Assembly: GCA_030278955.1 (NCBI GenBank)
Contig: JAOANR010000010.1
Coordinates: 15,669,086 to 15,733,085 of the forward strand
Length of the DNA: 64,000 bases
Direction: 5' to 3'
Source: Hygrophila difformis
Lineage: Eukaryota; Streptophyta; Magnoliopsida; Lamiales; Acanthaceae
Shown: positions 60,718-64,000 of the stretch, piece by piece
How positions within the stretch are numbered: the stretch's first letter is position 1
Layout of the letters: the number at the start of each line of letters is the position of its first letter
Translations under genes and position numbers: made by a program
The notes under the pieces: generated by a model
What the model was told of the DNA's origin: nothing
Database searches by the model: none
Seen by the model: only the letters and a program-made list of their open reading frames with translations

Positions 60718-62201
60718 TAGTTCATAGTGAATATATCACGCTACAAAACACTACTCCATTCTCCATATGAGTTTTAATTCAAGAATACTGGTTTTTATTT
60801 ATTTATTTGCAATTGACAGTAGACAATGACCACTAGCTCGAGCTCGTCCAAATCATTGCATGTAGTTTTGTGAAATTTCTTCAGCCTAGTTTTTTGGTTA
60901 CAAGTAATGCTCAAGCGCAATGGTTAAAAGTTGTGGAATTTAACTACTAGATCAAACTTCATTCTCAATATGGAATGGATGTTATTTTATACGTATATGT
61001 CATGTACTATGTATTTGTGATTGTTTATACAATATAAAAGGTAGAATTAAATATATATATATATATATAATAAAGTTAAATATTTAATATAATTATTAAG
61101 TTTTCAAATTTCATTGACATAATTTTCATTTTATTTTTTACTAAAATTGATGTGCAGTGGTTTGGCCTTTCATTGAAGGTTGTGTGGGCCAAAAGCAATG
61201 AGAATATGGGGATATTTTTTTCATGGATAAATTGATCTGGACATTGCTATCGATCAAAACCATCAACACTATTACATAAATAATATGTACAATTTATAAC
61301 ATATATGATCGTTTTTAATAAAATATGTTTGGAATTGAAATGCAGGAGACAAGGTATTGCAAGCAAACTAGTCCAAGAATTGGAGAATTGGTGCAGACAA
61401 AATGGTGCACAGTATTCATACATGGCCACAGAATGCAGCAACCAGCCTTCCTTAAATCTGTTCACTAAGAAATGCAACTACCTCAAGTTCCGAAACCCAT
61501 CTGTTCTAGTACAGCCCGTCCATCTTCACTCGAAGCCATTGCCATCCGACATTGCAATTGTCCGTGTTCCCTCTAAGTCCGCTGAGTCAATATATCAGCG
61601 CATCTTTTCTAGCTTCGAGTTCTTCCCTAAGGATATTGATCGCTTACTAAGTAACGAGCTCAATTTGGGCACTTTCATGGCCATGCCACGGAAAACCCTA
61701 GCAAAATGGAACCCTAGAAGCCAAGATTTCTTGGCCCCATTTGCAATACTTAGTGTATGGGATGCTAAGGAAGTTTATAGGGTTAAAGTGAAGGGGGTCT
61801 CAACCATAACACATTTTGCTTGTCTAGGGACTAGGGTTTTTGATGCTATGGCGCCATGGTTGAGAATCCCATCCGTCCCTAATGTTTTCAAGGATTTCGG
61901 GTTTTACTTCATGTTTGGGCTACACATGGAAGGTGAGGGTTGTTCTCGATTAATGAACACGTTATGTAACTTCGTTCATAACATGGGGAGAAACGATGGA
62001 GATTGTAAGATTGTGGTGGCAGAGATCGGGCAAACGGACCCTGTAAGAAAGGCGATTCCACATTGGAAGAAGTTTTCGTGGGACGAGGATGTATGGTGCA
62101 TGAAGAGACTAGTTGGGGAGGAGGTTGATCAGCAACATGGAAATTGGTATGAGTGTTCTACATTGGATTCGAACATATTTGTCGATCCACGGGACGTGTG
62201 A
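59505..62201 (+). CDS. HOOKLESS1-like GNAT N-acetyltransferase gene, exon 1 disrupted by a transposon
   Basis: Exons: 59505-60130 (includes a 399-bp element at 59618-60016), 60376-60527 and 61346-62201 (TGA stop), all with GT-AG introns. Without the element and one copy of its 8-bp target duplication, the three exons are in frame and give 408 residues, close to the ~400 of Arabidopsis HLS1. Seen motifs: VVVREYDGARDK at the N-terminus, ILGLRVSSTHR joined to RQGIASKLVQELENW (the acetyl-CoA-binding motif), FFPKDIDRLLSNELNLGTF, AILSVWDAKE, and the C-terminal NIFVDPRDV. HLS1 acts in apical hook formation and differential growth; whether this paralogue does is inference. As it stands the ATG frame runs into stops within the element, so the gene is probably inactive unless RNA processing bypasses the insertion. 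Confidence 0.88.
59618..60016 (+). mobile_element. hAT-type non-autonomous element (399 bp) in exon 1
   Basis: Ends are CAGTGGCGGATCCAG and CGTCCGCCCCTG, inverted repeats of the form CAGKGGCGGA. The flanking direct repeat is GCCGTGGA at 59610-59617 and 60017-60024. An 8-bp duplication with CAG...CTG ends is typical of hAT elements. AAATTTAAGCGG recurs near both ends (59636, 59908, 59965). No transposase is encoded. Confidence 0.88.
60679..60717. repeat. (AAT)n microsatellite in intron 2
   Basis: About 13 uninterrupted AAT units between exons 2 and 3 of the HOOKLESS1-like gene. Confidence 0.9.
61050..61069. repeat. (AT)n microsatellite in intron 2
   Basis: Uninterrupted AT dinucleotides. Confidence 0.85.
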
Positions 62202-62279
62202 TTTTGTGACTTGGGGAAGTGTCAAATTAATTTGATTAGCTTCTGATGATCAGAAGAATAACGACTTGATAAATATTCT

Positions 62280-62500
62280 CATTTCATAAAAATAATTTGA
62301 TTCGACTTTTTAACACAGTTATATAAGATAAAACATAGTCAAGTGAGATCTTGTTAGATTTGTCTAATTGCGTAGATTTATATTATCTAACTTTTATAAT
62401 TTTTACTTTTATACAATTAAAGATATTAAGCGTTAAAAATGTATATTGGATTGCGTAAAATGTTGAAAAATGTTTCAATTATTGGAAAACGGAGGGAGTA
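62280..62500 (+). mobile_element. Stowaway/mariner-like MITE remnant
   Basis: The right end GGAAAACGGAGGGAGTA is the complement of the plant Stowaway terminus. The inner GTCAAGTGAGATCTTGTTAG and AAGATATTAAGCGTTAAAAA segments are of the kind found in such elements. The left terminus is not recognisable. Confidence 0.55.
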
Positions 62501-62540
62501 TTAGCTAAATACTCCATAAATGATGAAATCAAGATCTTGC

Positions 62541-62658
62541 CCTATCTAATTGGGAAAAAGAAAATTTCTATTGTCTCATAAAATTGATTTGTCAAGTTTT
62601 CCTATTAATTGCGAAAAAGAAAATTTCTATTGTCTCATAAATTGATTTGTCAAGTTTT
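62541..62658. repeat. tandem duplication of ~59 bp
   Basis: Units 62541-62600 and 62601-62658 share GAAAAAGAAAATTTCTATTG and TTGATTTGTCAAGTTTT with only a few differences. Confidence 0.88.
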
Positions 62659-63134
62659 TGTAATGACCCAATATCAAGGTGATGTTACATATGTGTTTTG
62701 TGTTATTTATAATGCTGGTGCCCCAACCTAGCTAGTTTTGCGATGATATTTTAAATTTATCACATAATCTAACTTTTGTATTACATAAATTCACTCTTGC
62801 AATATTCTGCACCCTAACCGGATTATTATGAATAAAGTAAAGAGGAGCACCACAATAAATGGGATTCTAGCTAGTTAATTATGAAAGGAAAATCTTCTAC
62901 AACAGATACATATGGAGAAACGCCTTGAGTTCTGGTGAGTTCTAGATGATAAGTAAAATTTTCGGATTGGATATTTTTGAACTGAGTTAAGTTATTGTAT
63001 TGTGTCGAGATTACAATACATCAATATAGATGATCTCAGCCATTAAAACACATCAAACGCATGAGAAATTAAAAGGGCGGAATGTCCAAATAAGGGAATA
63101 AGCAGAACATTCATTGATCATTTTCGATACATAC
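62659..63134. other. gene-free spacer
   Basis: No gene supported. The part at 62690-62830 resembles 55270-55400, a dispersed repeat of unknown type. Confidence 0.4.
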
Positions 63135-63821
63135 TGTAAACACGTAAATTTTGTTCGCCAATGAAAATGCGACACGTGTTATCTCAAATATTAATTTAAT
63201 TTTTTTAGGCATTTTAAATAAATTAAATGCTTAAAATAATTAATATATTTATGAGGCTATTTGGATCCATCAAGTCAAATGGATTTATGTCAGGCCCATG
63301 TGAACAAGTCCAGATGAAAGTCACACATGCTCCATGATCCAATGGACACTTGAATCAGTCAGTCCATGGAAATCAATCAATGTGAACAAGCCCAGATGAA
63401 AGGCCCACATGCTTAATGATCCGATGGAAACGTGGATTGGACCGGCCCACCAAAATCGGCCCACCGTCCACCATTTTTCCTCTATAAATAGAGGAGTCCC
63501 CTCACAAATTAGGGTGACATCTTCACATACACTCACACACTGAGACTCATATATTCAGTGACAAGACATCTCAAGACTCATACACTTGAGACCAAATCCT
63601 ACAGCGACAAAACGCTGCAGAAATCCCAAGGAGCCATAGAGGAAGTATCAAATACACTTCCAAGTCTTCAAATGTTGGAGGAATCAAAGGAGCTCTAGAA
63701 GTTGAACCCACAAATTGTTTGATATTCTTAAATTTCTTATATTCTTGTAAATTGTAGACACTTTGATTGTGAATTAATAAAATTGTTTGCAGTTGCTTGT
63801 CTATCAATTTTCTGTTCTACA
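63135..63821 (+). repeat. 5' LTR (about 687 bp)
   Basis: It begins TGTAAACACG and ends GTTCTACA. It contains a TATA box at 63481-63490 and a duplicated 54-bp segment (63298-63351 and 63380-63433) built around TGTGAACAAG and CAGATGAAAG. The left boundary is inferred from the TG start only. Confidence 0.65.
63481..63490 (+). promoter_or_regulatory. LTR TATA box
   Basis: TCTATAAATA in CCTCTATAAATAGAGGAG, about 340 bases before the LTR end. Confidence 0.65.
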
Positions 63822-63826
63822 GATTT

Positions 63827-63844
63827 TGGCACGCCCAGTGGGAC
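63827..63844 (+). other. primer binding site
   Basis: TGGCACGCCCAGTGGGAC, five bases after the LTR end, identical to the Tat site at 43073-43090. Confidence 0.8.
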
Positions 63845-63887
63845 CCTTCTACCTTTCATCTCCTCCAACAAAAGTTGAAGACCACCT

Positions 63888-64000
63888 ATGGCTCTGAAGA
63901 TCGTTAAGAACGTCTCCAAGAAAAACGCCTCCACATCCGGTGTTGCTGCTACTCCCAGCGCTACCTTAAGGAACATGAACAAGGCCATTGAAGATGTTGC
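63888..64000 (+). CDS. start of gag, partial
   Basis: ATG at 63888 opens a frame (MALKIVKNVSKKNASTSG) that runs off the window. A basic, Ser/Ala-rich start after the primer site fits gag of a Gypsy element. No domain can be recognised in the 37 codons available. Confidence 0.6.
   Translation, partial: MALKIVKNVSKKNASTSGVAATPSATLRNMNKAIEDV

Larger units (their letters stand above)
63135..64000 (+). mobile_element. 5' end of a Gypsy LTR retrotransposon, cut by the window end
   Basis: A candidate LTR (63135-63821) is followed by a primer site and the start of an ORF. The primer site is the same as in the Tat-type element at 43073-43090, so a related Gypsy element is likely. Most of the element lies beyond the window. 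Confidence 0.75.

Overview
The window reads as nuclear DNA of a flowering plant, probably a eudicot. It is AT-rich and dominated by nested plant retrotransposons (Sirevirus-like Copia, Tat-type Gypsy, a very large non-autonomous LTR element and a plant L1 LINE), with Stowaway-, hAT- and CACTA-type DNA-element pieces and tRNA-derived SINEs. Only two host genes look substantial. No rRNA, tRNA or CRISPR is visible. The species cannot be fixed from the sequence alone.

Layout. 1-3395: decayed LTR sequence, first the end of the large LTR family seen again at 11.8-28.8 kb, then a minus-strand Gypsy LTR. 3396-5991: plus-strand Sirevirus-like Copia remnant (gag plus 3' LTR, pol missing). 6062-33259: a minus-strand Sirevirus-like Copia element with two 914-bp LTRs and an ACATC target duplication. 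It is split inside its pol gene by a 17-kb LTR element (11847-28845, duplication GACAT) that has LTRs over 4.3 kb, a tRNA-Asp type primer site and no recognisable gag-pol. 33642-43780: minus-strand Tat-type Gypsy element (duplication GGCTT) with protease, RT, two RNase H domains and integrase, plus a GGCCGCCA-rich array near its 3' end. 43786-44081: a CACTA-type terminus. 44522-50190: a full-length but mutated L1 LINE with a 15-bp target duplication.

50.2-63.1 kb is the gene-bearing part. It holds an orphan WRKY-domain exon (51585-51709), an intact five-exon DNA-3-methyladenine glycosylase I gene on the minus strand (52342-54533), and a HOOKLESS1-like N-acetyltransferase gene on the plus strand (59505-62201). 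Exon 1 of the latter carries a 399-bp hAT-type element with an 8-bp target duplication. From about 63135 to the end lies the 5' LTR, primer site and gag start of another Gypsy element.

The most unusual system is the 17-kb element. Its LTRs and its internal region carry arrays of a TACGACGC / GCGTCGTA motif in both orientations. One array lies just upstream of a TATA box in each LTR, and another just upstream of a separate internal TATA box. The internal TATA precedes a two-exon gene whose splice junction is in frame and which continues into a long decayed ORF of unknown function. Part of that ORF resembles the extra 3' ORF of the surrounding Copia element. This suggests an element that replaced gag-pol with its own promoter and gene.
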